A program made the translations under genes and the position numbers. Below are positions 1 to 13,470 of a stretch of DNA of 64,000 nt, piece after piece. The stretch is from positions 1 through 64,000 of the forward strand of contig SKCR01031806.1 of the NCBI GenBank assembly GCA_019454045.1, read 5' to 3'. The stretch's first letter is position 1; each line of letters opens with the position of its first letter. The notes beneath the pieces were generated by a model. That model made no database searches, was not told the origin of the DNA, and saw only the letters and a list, made by a program, of their open reading frames with translations. Source of the DNA: Zanthoxylum bungeanum (Eukaryota; Streptophyta; Magnoliopsida; Sapindales; Rutaceae).

Positions 1-233
1 CAAGAAATACGAGTTTCAAGCAATAAAATTATAGTCCTGTTTGTGTCCGTGGACGTAGGTCGGATAAAAATCCGCCGAACCACGTTAAATCTCATTGTTT
101 GATTGGCGCATTATCTACCTTCTGCTAAGTTTGCTTTTGGTTTCCCCATAACCAAACAAATTCACTATTGAAGGAGGATTGCCTCGGGAGTGATATTCCC
201 GTATTGCCCTGAGACCAAAATCCACCGTCAACA
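1..233 (+). mobile_element. Right-hand part of a Gypsy-type LTR (cut by window edge)
   Basis: The sequence aligns with the last ~240 bases of the LTRs of element L (912-1690 and 3704-4476). It shares the blocks around GTGGACGTAGG, GCCGAACCACGTTAAATCTC and GCCTCGGGAGTGA, and the terminus TCAACA at 228-233. Similarity is about 85% by eye, so it belongs to the same superfamily but is a separate, older copy. No PBS follows position 233, so this is either a 3' LTR or a solo LTR. The other end and the TSD lie outside the window. Confidence 0.75.
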
Positions 234-911
234 TATTTATTGGAGTTGTTTTGTAATTATTTTATTCAGTTGCTGTATTGGTCTCATGTTTACTATGTGT
301 ATTATGTTTTCCTCATTTAGTTGTAAAATTTGTATTCACTAACTCCTGTCGAGAGGTTAAAAATCAGGCCGAATCTGTAATTCATCTAGGGCCCTATTAG
401 GATTAGATGTGAATTCGAGTTTTTTTTATTAGTTATGAGGATTAGATAATGCATAGAATTTTATATTATCAGACATTATCCTTATTAGACTTTAGTCTTA
501 AATTTCTCCTAAGTATTATATTCAAGTTGATATGACAATATATATATTTCATCTCTGATGTTTTATTATGAAAGAATCTCATATTTTATATAAAAAAAAA
601 ATCACGTTTGTGATTCAATGTATTCCTATTACGATTTTAACATTAGAGAAGAAATATGATAGTGAATATTTATCAGAGACTCAAGTCGTAAATGCAATTT
701 CTAAAGTGTCAAAATAAAACTTTAGTAAGTTTAGCTATATTAAAAAAAAAATCAGTATTAAAAAAACGAGTTCTATAATCATTGGCTAAAAAACTCTTAC
801 CCTCTTATATACACATCCCCACTTTAATAAGTGAAAGATGTCTTAAGACCAAAAAAAAAAAACCATATTGTAAAATGTATTTTTATATTTATTAGTGTAT
901 TGCAAAATGTA
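234..911. other. AT-rich spacer, no gene seen
   Basis: This stretch lies between the partial LTR and element L. It is AT-rich, with A-runs near 590-600 and 744-753, and holds no open frame with recognisable similarity. The last five bases (907-911, ATGTA) are the left target-site duplication of element L. Confidence 0.6.
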
Positions 912-1690
912 GGTTGATGATGTTTTTTAAGCACTATGATATTTAAGCAGTACGGCAGGGGTAAAATGGTAACTCTCTTCTTGATCGAGACCACTAATGC
1001 CGACCAGACCATTCGATGTTGCATACGCCAACGGTAAGGGGCCGAGCACTTGGTGATCAGTGACCGACCACTTAAGCTCGGGTGGACAGATATTGTCAGA
1101 TCGATAGCAGCATTCTCAGTTCAGAGGACCATTATGACCGACCTCATAAAGACCGACCAGATAGCGAGATATGCTCCAGATGATAAGTTATCCTATTCTT
1201 ATAGAGTAAGGAGATAAATTATCCTATTCTTATGGGATAAAGGAGATAAGTTATCATGTTCTTATGGGATAAGGAGATAAGTTATCATACTTTCATGGGG
1301 AAAGGTTGATGAGTGAGTATCCTAATAGGATATGGGAAGTGAAGGTAGTTTTCAACTAGGAATCCTTATGGGAAAATGAATCAGATTTCTTCACTATTAT
1401 AAATAGAAGGGGAGAAGTATCAATATCATTACCATCAGACTTGTAAACAAAAAACAGAGCAGAGAATCATATCTCAGTAATAAAAGTATCATTCGTTTTG
1501 TGCCCGTGGACGTAGGTTGGATCCGATCCGCCGAACCACGTTAAATCTCTTTGTTGATTGGTGTGTTTATCTATCTTTTGCCAAATTTGCTTTTGGTTTC
1601 CCATAAACAAAACAAATTCACAGTTGGAGGAGGATTGTCTCGGGAGTAAAAAACCCATATTGCCCATGAGACCAAAATCAGCCGTCAACA
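912..1690 (+). repeat. Element L 5' LTR
   Basis: This LTR pairs with 3704-4476. Both contain repeated GGGATAAGGAGATAAGTTATC segments (about 1185-1290). Both also have a TATA-like TATAAATAGA near 1399, a likely transcript start just downstream, and the terminus GCCGTCAACA. The first base pair is degraded (GGTTGA where the partner LTR has TATTGA), probably by point mutation. Confidence 0.88.
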
Positions 1691-1710
1691 GTTGGCGCCG
1701 TCTGTGGGGA
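1691..1710 (+). other. Primer-binding site of element L
   Basis: Immediately after the LTR terminus the sequence reads GTTGGCGCCGTCTGTGGGGA. This is the TGGCGCC-type tRNA primer-binding site common in plant Gypsy elements. It shows that the element was once competent to start reverse transcription. Confidence 0.8.
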
Positions 1711-1889
1711 GCTCTAACAAAAAGCAGCTCGCGTAGTAAGACAATGGCATAAGGTGGAAATCACCGATCGTCAGGGAGTTCAACAGCGGATTGGATGGAG
1801 AAGATGGTAATCATAGGGAGGGAGTGCCCCCGTAAGATGGTCGGTCGGGCCAGTTGGGGAAATACGGCTGCAGGGAGTGTGTTCCCACA

Positions 1890-2690
1890 CATTTTGTCTG
1901 ACCAGCAGATCCGTGAGAAGCATAGCACGAGGAGGGATTATGCCCTCGTTGCGTTTGCTTACTTCAGTGTTACCGAACATAAGGAGGAGCATGCCCTTAA
2001 TGTTTCAGATACTCTTTGATCCCTACCTATTTTGATCATTCGGATTCGTGAGAAGCATAGCACGAGGATGGATTATACCTTCGTGGCATTTGCTTGCTCC
2101 AGTGTTACCGAGCATAAGGAGGAGCATTCCCTTAATGCTTCGGACACTCTTTGATCACTACCTATTTGGTCATTTGGATCCGTGAGATGCATAGCACGAG
2201 GATGGATGATACCCTCGTGGCGTTTGCTTGCTCCAGTGTTACCGAGCATAAGGAGGAGCATTCCCTTAATGCTTCGGACACTCTTTGATCCCTACCTATT
2301 TGGTCATTTGGATCCGTGAGATGCATAGCACGAGGATGGATGATACCCTTGTGGCGTTTGCTTGCTCTAGTGTTACCGAGCATAAGGATGAGCATTCCCT
2401 TAATGCTTCAGACACTCTTTGATCCCTACCAATTTATTCGATCATTCGGATCCGTGAGAAGCATAACACGAGGAAGGATCATGCCCTCGTAGCGATTGCT
2501 TACTCCAGTGTTACCGAACATAAGGAGGAACATGCCCTTAATGTTTCGGACATTCTTTGATCCCTACTTTGATCATTCGGATCCGTGAGAAGTATAGCAC
2601 GGGGAGGGATTGTGCCCTCGTAGCGTATGCTCGCTCCAGCGTTGTAAGGAGGAGCCCTCAAACAATACACAGGCTCCATGGAGACCTGAA
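1890..2690 (+). repeat. Tandem array, ~134-bp unit, about six copies
   Basis: The landmark ATAGCACGAGGA (or a variant) recurs at 1922, 2057, 2191, 2325, 2463 and 2594, a spacing of 131-138 bases. Each unit also carries CGAGCATAAGGAGGAGCAT and CACTCTTTGATCCCTAC. The unit length is not a multiple of three and the frames break, so the array is not coding. Confidence 0.85.
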
Positions 2691-2984
2691 GTATAGAGGA
2701 TATGCCTTTACCATTCTAAACGCTCTTTGATCCAAATCCTGGTTCGCCAGGACTCTGAATTGAAAGATTCAAAATTGTGTTTTGGAGACCTCTGATAGAA
2801 CGCGGTTTTGAGGTATCCCTGCAGTTGTTTACACTTGCAAAATGTTTTGTTTCGAGTCACTCCCATTTTTTGATTTTATTTTCCAAAGTTTTGTTTTTGT
2901 CTTTCGCGGGTCTGGCAAGGGGACGCCCATGCCAAATTCGATAGGGCTTCAAAGGTTGGTTCACTTCCCTTCCGAATAAGTCCC

Positions 2985-3495
2985 AAGGATTAATCGGCTC
3001 GGGGCTGGATTCTTTCCGCCGAGGCCACTTGGTTATTCGGCTCGAGGCTGGATTTCATTCCACCGAGGCCACTTGGTTATTCGGCTCGGGGCTGGATTCG
3101 TTCCGCCGAGGCCACTTGCTTAATCGGCTTGGGGCTGGATTTGTTCCGCCGAGGCCACTTGGTTATTCAGCTCGGGGCTGGATTCGTTCCACCGAGGCCA
3201 TTATGTTTTCTCTCAGCTCGATGTCGGGTTACGTCCCACCGAGTCTGTCTTTTGGACTGGGGACGTAATATTTCCCCCAGTGCCAAGTGTTTTTCTCAGC
3301 TCGGGGTCGGGTTACGTCCCACCGAGTCTGTCTTTTGGACTGGGGACGAAACATTCCCCCAAAGCCAAATGTTTCTCTCAGCTCGGGGTCGGGTTACATC
3401 CCACCGAGTTTGTCTCTTTGGACTGGGGACGTAACATTCCCCAGAGCCAAGTGTTTCTCCCAGCTCGGGGTTGGGTTACGTCCCACCTCATGATC
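2985..3495 (+). repeat. Two adjoining tandem arrays (~45-bp and ~82-bp units)
   Basis: From about 2990 to 3205 a unit containing GGCTCGGGGCTGGATTC and CGCCGAGGCCACTTG repeats about five times with a ~45-bp period. From about 3210 to 3490 it is followed by an ~82-bp unit containing CTCGGGGTCGGGTTACGTCC and GACTGGGGACG, about four times. The two units share the GCTCGGGG core, so one array probably grew out of the other. The overlapping open frames here simply reflect the repeat and are not taken as genes. Confidence 0.8.
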
Positions 3496-3703
3496 TAATT
3501 TCCGGCTCGGGTTGTCCCCTCATGGCCGGGCCTCGAGAGATCGTTTGCATGAGATTATTCGGAGCAGATTATGAAAGATAAAAAGTGGAATAGAAACATG
3601 TAAAAAAAAAGGTCAGCCATCAGTCCGTCAGGAGTACTGTTTTTTTATATAGTTCCCGACACCAACTTGTATAACTCGTTGGAACCGAGAACTAGGGGAC
3701 AAA

Positions 3704-4476
3704 TATTGATGGTGTTTTTTAAGCACTATGATATTTAAGCAGTACGACAGGGGTAAAAAGGTAACTCCCTTCTTGATCGAGACCACTAATGCCGACCCGA
3801 CCATTCTATGTTGCATACGCCAACGGTAAGGGGCACTTGGTGATCAGTGACCGACCACTTAAGCTCGGGTGGACATGTATTGTCAGATCGATAGCAGCAT
3901 TCTCAGTTCAGAGGACCATTGTGACCGACCTCATAAAGACCGACCAGATAGCGAGATATGCTCCAGATGATAAGTTATCATATTCTTATAGGGTAAGGAG
4001 ATAAGTTAGACTAATCTTATGGGATAAGGAGATAAGTTATCCTATTCTTATGGGATAAGGAGATAAATTATCCTACTTTCATGGGGAAAGGTTGATGAAT
4101 CAGTATCCTAATAGGATATGAGAAGTGAATGTAGTTTTCAACTAGGAATCCTTATGGGAAAATGAATCTGATTTCTTCACTATTATAAATAGAAAGGGAG
4201 AAGTATCAATATCATTACCATCAGACTTGTAAACAAAAAATAGAGCAGAGAAGCATATCTCAGTAATAAAAGTATCATTCGTTTTGTGCCCGTGGACGTA
4301 GGTTGGATCCGATCCGCTGAACCACGTTAAATCTCTTTGTTGATTGGTGTGTTTATTTATCTTTTGCCAAATTTGCTTTTGATTTCCCATAAACAAAACA
4401 AATTCACAGTTGGAGGAGGATTGTCTCGGGAGTAAAAAACTCGTATTGCCCCTGAGACCAAAATCAGCCGTCAACA
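3704..4476 (+). repeat. Element L 3' LTR
   Basis: It starts TATTGATGGTG straight after the polypurine stretch and ends GCCGTCAACA. It is followed by the duplication ATGTA (4477-4481). It matches the 5' LTR over its whole length with scattered substitutions. Confidence 0.9.
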
Positions 4477-5535
4477 ATGTATACTTTTATTATTTAGCAA
4501 GAGATTCTCATTTTATAAAGTGATGATTCTCATGGGTAGTTTTGATATTCTCGTAGCCTAATATCATTTTATATTTTGAGACATTTAGTTATAACATAAT
4601 ATTATGATATAAAAATTTTGAGGGTCTTATCTATTAATATTTTAGGGTTATAATAAAAAAATATTTAGGGTCATAATCGGACGTCCCCCTTATGATCGGT
4701 AAAATGAAAGGTATCCAACTGCCCATATTAATTAATTTAAAATGAAAGTGATGATGGATAGCATTTTTGCCGAAAAGCACTTTTCATGGTTTTTAGCTTA
4801 TGTAGAAATGAAATTAATGCTAATGATGTTGTTGTAAGCAAAATTTAGTCAAATTAAACACTAAAGTTTCATACTTGTAATGTTAAATTGTTTAAATAAT
4901 TAAATTAATCACCAAAATCATGATGATCCCATTATAAAACATACACCATTAATGGACCATATTGTGTTAAACACTAAAAAATACCTAGGCATTTAGGAGA
5001 AAATTAATAAACTTGTTTGTTGAACTGCTAGTGCTATGAAAGTGGGTAATGGGTGAATAAAAATAATGAACTTTCTCACCACAACCCGCACTATGAAAAA
5101 ATTGAAACTCCAAAAGTGCTTTTAAAAAAAAAAAAATACTTTTACTGAAGGAGAAGTCCATTCCCAAGGGCCGTGGTTTAAAGTAGAGCTTTCTTGATTC
5201 TTATTATTCACTCATAATCTTGAATCAACAAGCCCTACAGTGAAAGGTTGCTAGCTTTATCATTCAACTTATATAGACAAATCGATCTTAATGATAATGG
5301 GCGCGACCACGTGACTGCTTCGTTGAAACTTGATCTTTTTAATGGACAATAGTGAATCCCCACTTCAACTTTTAGTGGGGAATCACAGTATTGTATTATG
5401 GGAAATATTGCATACATTCAATTTACGCTTTGTCTGGTTTTTACACTAATCGGTTTGATAAATAATTGTAACTGTCGTATAGAAGTTTATTTGATTTTAC
5501 TCCGCAGTTGTTGGATTAAATACTAATATAAGTAT
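4477..5535. other. Spacer between elements L and Z, no gene seen
   Basis: This is roughly 1 kb of AT-rich sequence with poly-A/T runs (about 5120-5133) and inverted AAAAGCAC / GTGCTTTT pieces near 4774 and 5115 that may be a decayed DNA transposon. No coding similarity was found. The last five bases (AGTAT, 5531-5535) are the left duplication of element Z. Confidence 0.55.
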
Positions 5536-6628
5536 TATTGATGGCCGTTTTTCGTTATAAGGGTAATATGAGAGTCTTAAATAAACCTCAATCAACAATA
5601 AATTTATTTGATTAGTAGGAAACCAAATACAAACTCAGCAAGCAGACAGATAAATTACAGAAGTAAGGATTTACGTGGTTCAGCAGAGAGTGACTCAAAC
5701 CTACGTCCATATGAGAAAGAAGGTGTGTTTTATTACTGTTCGGAGTCATGACCGATCCAAGCTACAAGTGAGGTAATTAACTTACAAAGAGTTTACAACA
5801 CATCAGGTATTATACTAGTCCGTTATAATTCTCTCAATAGTCAAACAACTGACTAAATTTCTCTCTCTATCACTATATTTTTGGCTCTTGGTTAGTCTCT
5901 AAGTGTTCAGATGTAAATTTTATTAACCCTTGAATATGAGACTTCAACCCATTTATATACGCTTCCAAATCCACTATTCCACCACCCACGACGTCAGCTC
6001 ATGTCACTCGGTCATCATTACAGTAGCAACACTCCCCAACTACCCATAATTCGGCCAATCAAATTAACTATTTTCTATGTAACTGCACCGGCCTCTGGTG
6101 GCTCTACTCTGCCACTTCTTTGTCAATGCATCGGCCTATGGCGGCTGGCAGAAGCTATTTTCACGGTGAACCAATGCTTTCTCATAGTCATCACTAGCTT
6201 TCTAGAAGGGTATCTTCTCATTTTAGGGATACATCACTTGACTCAAGCGCAGATTGGTATGTGATCCTATCTTCATTCCTCGGGTCAGCTTACCAAGGTG
6301 GATGATACTAGTCAAAACTCCCCCGACCTCTTCAACTAGGTCGTGTTGCTAAGCATGGACCCCATCAGGTCAGTTTCCATAAATACTCAAATGAACCCAA
6401 ATCCAGCACTTCATCTCTAGGTCGGGTCGACGTACTAACCTGCTTCATCATCGAGACACTCAGCCCTTGTATGGACCCCTCCGTATAATGGGGTCGTGCC
6501 ATTCTGTCAAATTTCATATGTCTCTCTGAGCCCTTAGGTCCATATTATCTATTTTTGGCTAAGTAGACTAGCAATTTTGCCCATCCTTAGCATTTGAATT
6601 TTTCTCAAGGTAAAAACCACCATCAATA
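5536..6628 (-). repeat. Element Z 3' LTR
   Basis: On the plus strand it begins TATTGATGG (a decayed TGTTGACG) and ends CACCATCAATA. It aligns throughout with 40886-41987, for example around CCTACGTCCA at 5700 and 41057. The reverse complement of the following bases, GAACTAGGGACAGA, is the polypurine tract. Confidence 0.85.
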
Positions 6629-7545
6629 TCTGTCCCTAGTTCTCGATATCAACGAGTTAGTGAGTTGATGCCTGAAACTTTAATAAAAGATGATGGTACT
6701 CGGAGGTGAGATCGACTCAGTGTGTTCGAGTTGTGGCTTTCATATCTCAACATTCCCTAGGTTTGTGTATCCCGGGTCATGTTGCTTCATGTATTGCCGA
6801 AGATTCCCTTTTTGAAGATTGTATTTTCCCCAATCGCCTTTTAGAAGATACCCATAGGGTTTTGAAACGCCCTTAGAGATAAACAAAGAGAAATGATAGC
6901 TTCCTTAAATGCCCATCAAATCCATCAAGTGTCCTTTTTGCTTCATCTCCCCATTGTGCCATATGATATATTGTCGCCCAAGGGATTTCAAATCCCTTGC
7001 TGCAACTTTACTTTAGTAAGGTCATGGAGAAGCTCCAACCTCATGTTAATAAATATAATAAGGTCTCGGTGAGACATGCATGACCCCACGCCATGATAAT
7101 CACTTACTCACAAGGGAATGCCCCCTCATTGGCTAATCGAACAAGTCCATGAAGGAGAAAGTCCGACCCCATGCCGACATAATAGGGGAATCCGACCCCG
7201 AACCAATATTAAATCTGGCCACAAGGGAATAATCCCCCATTGTGCTATTTAAACAGGGCAATGAGGGAGAAACTCTGACTCCATGTCAATAAATATAATA
7301 AGGCCTCGGTGGGACATACTCGACCCCAAGACGTCACAATTACTTGGCCACAAGGGAATATTCCCTCGTGCCATTCAATAATATAGCCTCGGCGGAAGAA
7401 TGCTGCCTTGAGCCATTATAACCACTTGACCATAAGGGAATTCCCTATATTTGGGCAACCGAACAAGGTCATGAAGGAGAAACTTTGACCCTATGCTGAC
7501 ACAATAGGGTCTTGGTGGAACAAATCCGACCCCGAGCCAATAATA
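6629..7545 (-). repeat. Element Z 3' non-coding region with ~86-bp repeats (left part)
   Basis: The segment holds degenerate copies of a unit containing CCGAGCCATTATAACCACTT, CCACAAGGGAA and CCTCGGCGGAA. The array continues at 36428-36860, on the other side of solo LTR E. Repeat arrays downstream of pol are a known habit of Tat-type Gypsy elements. No reading frame is visible. Confidence 0.75.
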
Positions 7546-9469
7546 TGTTGGGCCAGATGTGGAACCCCTAGGGTCGGGTCGGTGTCCCGCGTAGCGAAAA
7601 TAGGTCTTATTCGTGGATATAGAGCATAATGGTATTTTTAAATATAAAATGAAATACTATGTTCCATTATGAGTCCATAGGAAAAAATCGGGGACAAATT
7701 GGAGTCTGAAAGCTCAAAATCGGGAGAAAATAAATTTCAGTGCGCGCGTTTCGCACTGTAGCACAAATGGCTGATACATTTTTTTTTAATTTTCAAATAA
7801 ATGTATCAGTTCTCTGGTTTCTAGAGAGTTGATACTTGAGATTTTTAACTCAATATATTTTCAATCATTTTTCAAACAACCAAACACCCAAAATCTAATT
7901 TTAATATAAAAAAACAACATCAACACATGTTATAAAATAAACATAAACATAAATATATTATATATATATATATATATATTACTTTGAATCAAAATATAAA
8001 TCAAATTAGAATCCAATAAAGAAGTGACTCATGAATAATTTTAAGTCACTTAAAGGTGGTCAAGTGGTTCTAGAATGGTAGTTATAGCTCCAAGCTTTTA
8101 TCTAGAGTTCCAAACTCTAATTTTATGTTTCATGTCCAACATGAACATATTTGACCCAATCACAATTATATTGTGTTTATGTTTCCAAAGCATCTATACA
8201 CAATTCATTAAACTAATTTCAACTTCAGGCTATGTTATTATGTATCCAATACATAATACATCAGTATATCCTTCACTAATGATAATAACTCACTAATGAA
8301 AAAGATAGTTTTAGAGAATATCAAACTTACCTAGCAAGCTTGATTCTAAGATCAAACCTTCTTCTCCTTATTGAAAATGTAGAGAACTTACAAAGCTTCT
8401 CTCACAAATACTTTCTTTATGTTAATTTATTTTCTTATACTTTGCCTTATGTTTGTTTAATAAAAAACTTGCCCAAGCTTGCATTTTATAGTCAAGCTTA
8501 TGTAATTTTTAATTAATAAAATTCGTAATCAATTTTTAAGTTGGCTTAATCCAATTTGTCCAAATATGCATATTACGTGTAACTAATCAATTTTGTCTAC
8601 CTCTTTGATTTAATCCAATTAATTCTAGATAAAGTTTAACCATTCGAGTAGTTCATTGTCTGCCACTTTGATTTAATCCAATTAAATCAAGCCAAATGCA
8701 CCTATTATTACATATTTTTATAATTATCAAAATATCCTATAATGGTGGAGATATTTATGAAATTACAAAATATTATCCAATAAAACTTAATTATCGACTA
8801 CCCAAGTGCTCAAATATTATTTATTTGATTGATAATTAAATATTATTTATTATAATATCAAATATTATTTATTATCAAACAATATCGGCTACCCGAGTGC
8901 TCAATGAGTACACTTCATATTGTGGGACTCTCTAAGTCTAGACACGTTCGTCATATAAGCCTAACTTATATGTATGCAATTCGGCCACCTCTGAATTTAC
9001 GAAGAACATGAACGACCTTCTGAACTATACAAGTCGAAATCATCACATATATTTAACAATCTCTCAATCGTAGGCTACTCGAATTGTGCTTATGAACCAT
9101 AGATTATACCATCAAGTTTCCAAGGCGTACATCTCATATTGTCGACATGTCCACGATTCTTTACACAAATGGATACCCTAACCCCTTATGGTACATATTC
9201 GGGCCGACAGATCCTAACTTGATACACACTTGATTAACGAGCACATCGGTCCACACCCAACGAACATCTAGCAGCCAGACTATGAAAGGTCTATAATATA
9301 CATGGCAACAAAGTGTGAAAGATCACACATAAAATCAATGTTATCTTATAATCAAATGATCATATATGCTACTCGACTCGAAGAGATTCCTATTGACGGT
9401 GATGTGTACTTCAAACTATTAGGAATCACTTGTGAGTCAATCAGTAATCGCTTCAATAAATACCCATAT

Positions 9470-11837
9470 TATTGGGGTTTTTATGGGGTATTACCTAGTA
9501 ACGCAGCGGAAAGTGAAAAATCAAATTTTTCCGATTTCAATAATTTTTCTTAGGTAATTAAAATAAAATAATTTATTCTAATTACTTAATACCGAGAAAT
9601 TTATTTTTACCCAAAATCCAGAATTTTCCCTTAATTATTGTGAGACCCCAAAAATTTATATTTTGATCATTTTAGTCCTAATTTGTCAAATACAAATTTA
9701 AGTAATTTCAAATCACTACCAAAATGATTTATACATGTCACATACATCAAAATACAACTCACAATAAAAATTCCCAATTTCCTCCAAATTGCCAAGAAGC
9801 CCAAACTTTTTGGCCTTTGATCATTTTGGTCATAGTTTGTTAAAACAAGCTTACATGATTTCCAATAAACACCAAAATGATTTGTATATCTTATATACAT
9901 CATAAAAAAAATAAAATGAAAAGCCCCAATTTTGGTTGAGGTAAGAATCTTAATTTTCTAATTAATCAAATTAACCAAAATTAACCAAAATTAATACAAT
10001 CCAATATTTTAATCTAATCTCTGCAACACCAAACAAGTCTCACTACTTGGAAACAACTCAAGAATATAGGTCATCATTGAGAGGCCTAACAACTCTATAA
10101 TGGCAACAAGATCATCTAATGACTAAAAGAGAGCTTATTAACACATTACAAGCTTTCTTTAATTAACATACATGCATACATCTTTCGTTCATGCTGCCAA
10201 CCATTTTATTACAAAACTAAAAGAGTAGAGAAACAACCAAGCATCACATGTTGTAGTTAAGAACCCTAGAAATATTTTTAAAGTTGGAGAAAAGTTGAAA
10301 AAACTTACAAAACTTGAAGTTTTCTTCAATTTCTTACATTTTTCTTCACTTTTTTTCTCTCAACTTCTCTTTTGTAATATTTGGAGGCTTAATAGTTGTA
10401 AAGAAAATGAAAAAGTAAAACCTTTATATATTGCTAGGGTTTGGTCGAAAATTGCAAGAAAAGAAAAAGATATATTTTTGCTATTTTAATAATTAAAGAA
10501 GCAAAAATCAATTTGTACACTTTTTCTTTAAATGTAAAAAGTCAACATTTTACAATTAATCATTTCTTTTAATTAATATCACCTTAGATATTTGTATTTC
10601 AATTACTTTAATTATTTAACAATTAAATAATTACTTAAATACAAATATTCAAATATATGTATTGTATTTACTTTAAATAATCCAAATACATATATTAATG
10701 AAATATGTAAGATTTCATAATTTGACAATTAATTAATGTGTATTTAATAAAATCATATATTAAATATAAATACATATTAATTAGGAAATGACCAAAAGGC
10801 CTCCTATGCATGTATCTTTTGTTTAACCATTAAACGATTTATAAATAATCAATATTATTCATTAAAGTTGTCCTAGTGCTCTACGAGTATATTTCTTTAG
10901 TGAGACTCTCTAGGTTCAGACATATCCATCACGAAATCCGATTTCGTGTCCATAATCTACCCACCCGTAAATTATGATGACCACAGATAAACTCAATAAA
11001 CCATACAAGTCGAGATCATTACATATGTATAATCCCTCCGCCACAGGTATCCGGATTATTCCAGAGATATAGATATAAAGGTCAAATCTCTATAGATATA
11101 ATCAAGTCGATATTTCTATTAGCAATATCTTATTAACACATAGAACTATCTTCTACAATGTACCACGAGCCAATGGATTTAACAGATTACTAATCCTATA
11201 TTGAATACCTATGCTCTGTACACAGAGCTGGCAAATTTTATCTTGACACACAAATGATATCCTGAGGATCAGTCCACACCCAACGAACATGCAGACGTCT
11301 GACCTAAATAGGTCCGTGACGTGACTTCCATCAAAGTGTAGAGGATATCTCATATCCACAGTGATATCTCAAGTCAAAGAATCACTATGCTACTCAATCC
11401 AAGAAGATTCTTATTGACGTTGGTGTACCATCCATTAAGAATCTTTGGTGCGTCGTTCAGTTTTTATACGATATAAATACCTACATGTCTATACGAGTCT
11501 CCTAGAGACCCATAGTTCATTGAGAATCAAACATTGAAATCCAAGATTCCAATATACGACATGTACCAGTCTCAGCGAGTTTACTTACTGACCAAGTAAT
11601 GTAAATCTTGACCAGGAACTGTTAAAGAAATGATACTGTTATGATATAACTCAATATCAGTTGCGACATTTTTGCAACTGTATCATAACTAATCATTCTA
11701 AGGTCAACTATGTCTTTACCATATATAAAGAGATGTTATATTATAGAAACTATTTATTTTATTCATAATAAAATATTTACAAAAGTGTTTACAGGGAAAT
11801 ACATAAGAAATTGGCGCTCCGAGCACAAACCCTAACA
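9470..11837 (-). repeat. Element A 3' LTR
   Basis: The plus-strand start is TATTGGGG (decayed TGTTGGGA) and the end is CCCTAACA. The following bases are the reverse complement of the PPT GAGCAAGTGGGAGATTT. A block shared with elements E and F lies at about 11155-11360 (see findings). Confidence 0.88.
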
Positions 11838-11859
11838 AAATCTCCCACTTGCTCTAGTG

Positions 11860-13470
11860 CCAATATCGATTATATCTCATACCCATCGACTCCACATGTT
11901 TATCAAATAACTTCGGAGGAATGGCCTTGGTAAGCGGGTATGCTATATTATCTTCACTCGGTTCCTTGCACACGATAATGTCTCGTCACGACACAATCAC
12001 TCGAATAATGTGGTACTTTTGTTCCACATGCTTCGATTTCTGACATGCCCTCGGTTCTTTTGCTTGCGCAATGGCTCCATTATTATCGCAGTATAACGGA
12101 ATCAAATTCTTGATACTTGGGACTACTCCCAACTCTGTGAAAAAGTTATTAACCATAATAGCTTCTTTTGCAGCTTCAGAAACTATAATATATTCCATCT
12201 CTGTGGTGGAATCAGCCGTGGACCCCAACAAACTACACCTCCGTTAAGGGTAAACACAAATCCTGATGTAGACTTTCTATCATCAGGATCCGATTGGAAA
12301 TCTGAATCTGTATACCCATTAACCTGCAGTTCATTTCCTCTATATATCAGAAACTTATCCTTAGTATCTTTAAGATACTTTAGGATATGTTTAATGGCCA
12401 TCCAATGGTCATTACCTGGATTAGACTGATATATATGGTCACACTAACTGCGAAACTGATATCAGGCCTAGTACATAACATGGCATACATGATGCTGCCC
12501 AAACACAAGGTATAAGGCCGATTAGACATTCTATTCTTCTTATCTTCTGTTTGTGGACACATCTTCTTCAAAAGATGAAGGTCATGTTTGAACGGTATAT
12601 TTGCTGTCTTAAAGTTACCAAAATTATACTGTTCTAAGATGTTATATATGTACGTTGATTAAGATAACCCAATAAGCTTCCTTTCTCTATCTCTATAGAG
12701 TTTTATATCTAAGACATAAGAAGCTTCTCCCAGGTTCTTCATGGAGAAATTCTTACAGAGATAAACTTTGACGCCCTGTATCATTCCGATATCATTCTCA
12801 ATTATCAGGATGTCATCAACATAGAGAACTAAAAATACCACCATACTCCCATTGGCCTTCTTATACACACATGATTCTTCCGAATTCTTGAGAAAATCAG
12901 ACAATTTGATTATCTATTCGAATCGAAGATTCCAACTTCGTGAAGCTTGTTTAAGTTCATAAATAGACTTCTTAAGCTTACATACCATGTCCAATTTTTC
13001 GCTGGATATAAAATCCTCCGGCTATTCCATATAAATTTCTTTGTCAAGAAACCCATTTAGAAAAGCCGTTTTGACATCTATCTGCCAAATCTTGTAATCA
13101 TGGTAAACGGCAATAGACAACAAAATCCTAAAAGACTTTAGCATCGCAACTAGAGAAAAAGTTTCATTGTAGTCGATACCAGGTCACTGCGTGTAACCTT
13201 TAGCTACCAATCGGGCTTTAAAGGTTTCAACCTTTCCGTCAGGACCGCGCTTCCTTTTGGAAACCCATTTACAATCGATAGGAACAATTCTTTCAGGAAG
13301 CTGAACCAAGTCCCAAACTTGATTCAGATGCATAGAGTCTAACTCTGATTTCATGGCCTCTTGCCATTTCATGGAGTCGATGTCCAACATATTTTCCCTA
13401 TAGGTATAAGGATCAGTCTCTTCAACTAATAGAACATCAAGACTCATTTCTTGTATCAAATACAAGCGTT
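11860..13470 (-). pseudogene. Copia reverse transcriptase and RNase H, disrupted
   Basis: Reading leftwards from 13465, the frames show the start of the Copia RT domain (WQEAMKSELDSM, then W-LV-LP and a KWV-K-K stretch with ARLVAKGYTQ). Next comes DVKTAFLNG near 13060. The catalytic YVDDILI motif lies in 12659-12904 and the ARPDIS-like CTRPDISFAV in 12380-12571. The RNase H block follows, with GYTDSDF (12183-12401) and ADSTTEMEYI and the CDNNGAIAQAKEPR region (11986-12231). Stops and frameshifts separate these pieces, for example after GYTQ at 13184. The enzyme would have copied element RNA and removed the template strand; this copy cannot make it. Confidence 0.9.

Larger units (their letters stand above)
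912..4476 (+). mobile_element. Element L: non-coding Gypsy-type LTR retrotransposon
   Basis: The element is complete: a 779-bp 5' LTR, a 2.0-kb internal region and a 773-bp 3' LTR. It is flanked by a perfect 5-bp duplication ATGTA (907-911 and 4477-4481). A PBS starts directly after the 5' LTR, and a polypurine stretch (about 3681-3703, including ACTAGGGGACAAA) precedes the 3' LTR, which fixes the plus orientation. The internal region has no gag or pol similarity and consists largely of tandem repeats, so this is a large non-autonomous derivative. LTR style and PBS resemble the Tat/Athila side of the plant Gypsy elements; that lineage call is inference. Confidence 0.9.

Noticed and set aside
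3029..3498. Several plus-strand frames of 68-101 codons with repeated GLGT/VTSHRV segments
   Set aside because: All lie in the 45-bp and 82-bp tandem arrays of element L. The same peptide appears in different frames, as expected from non-coding repeats.
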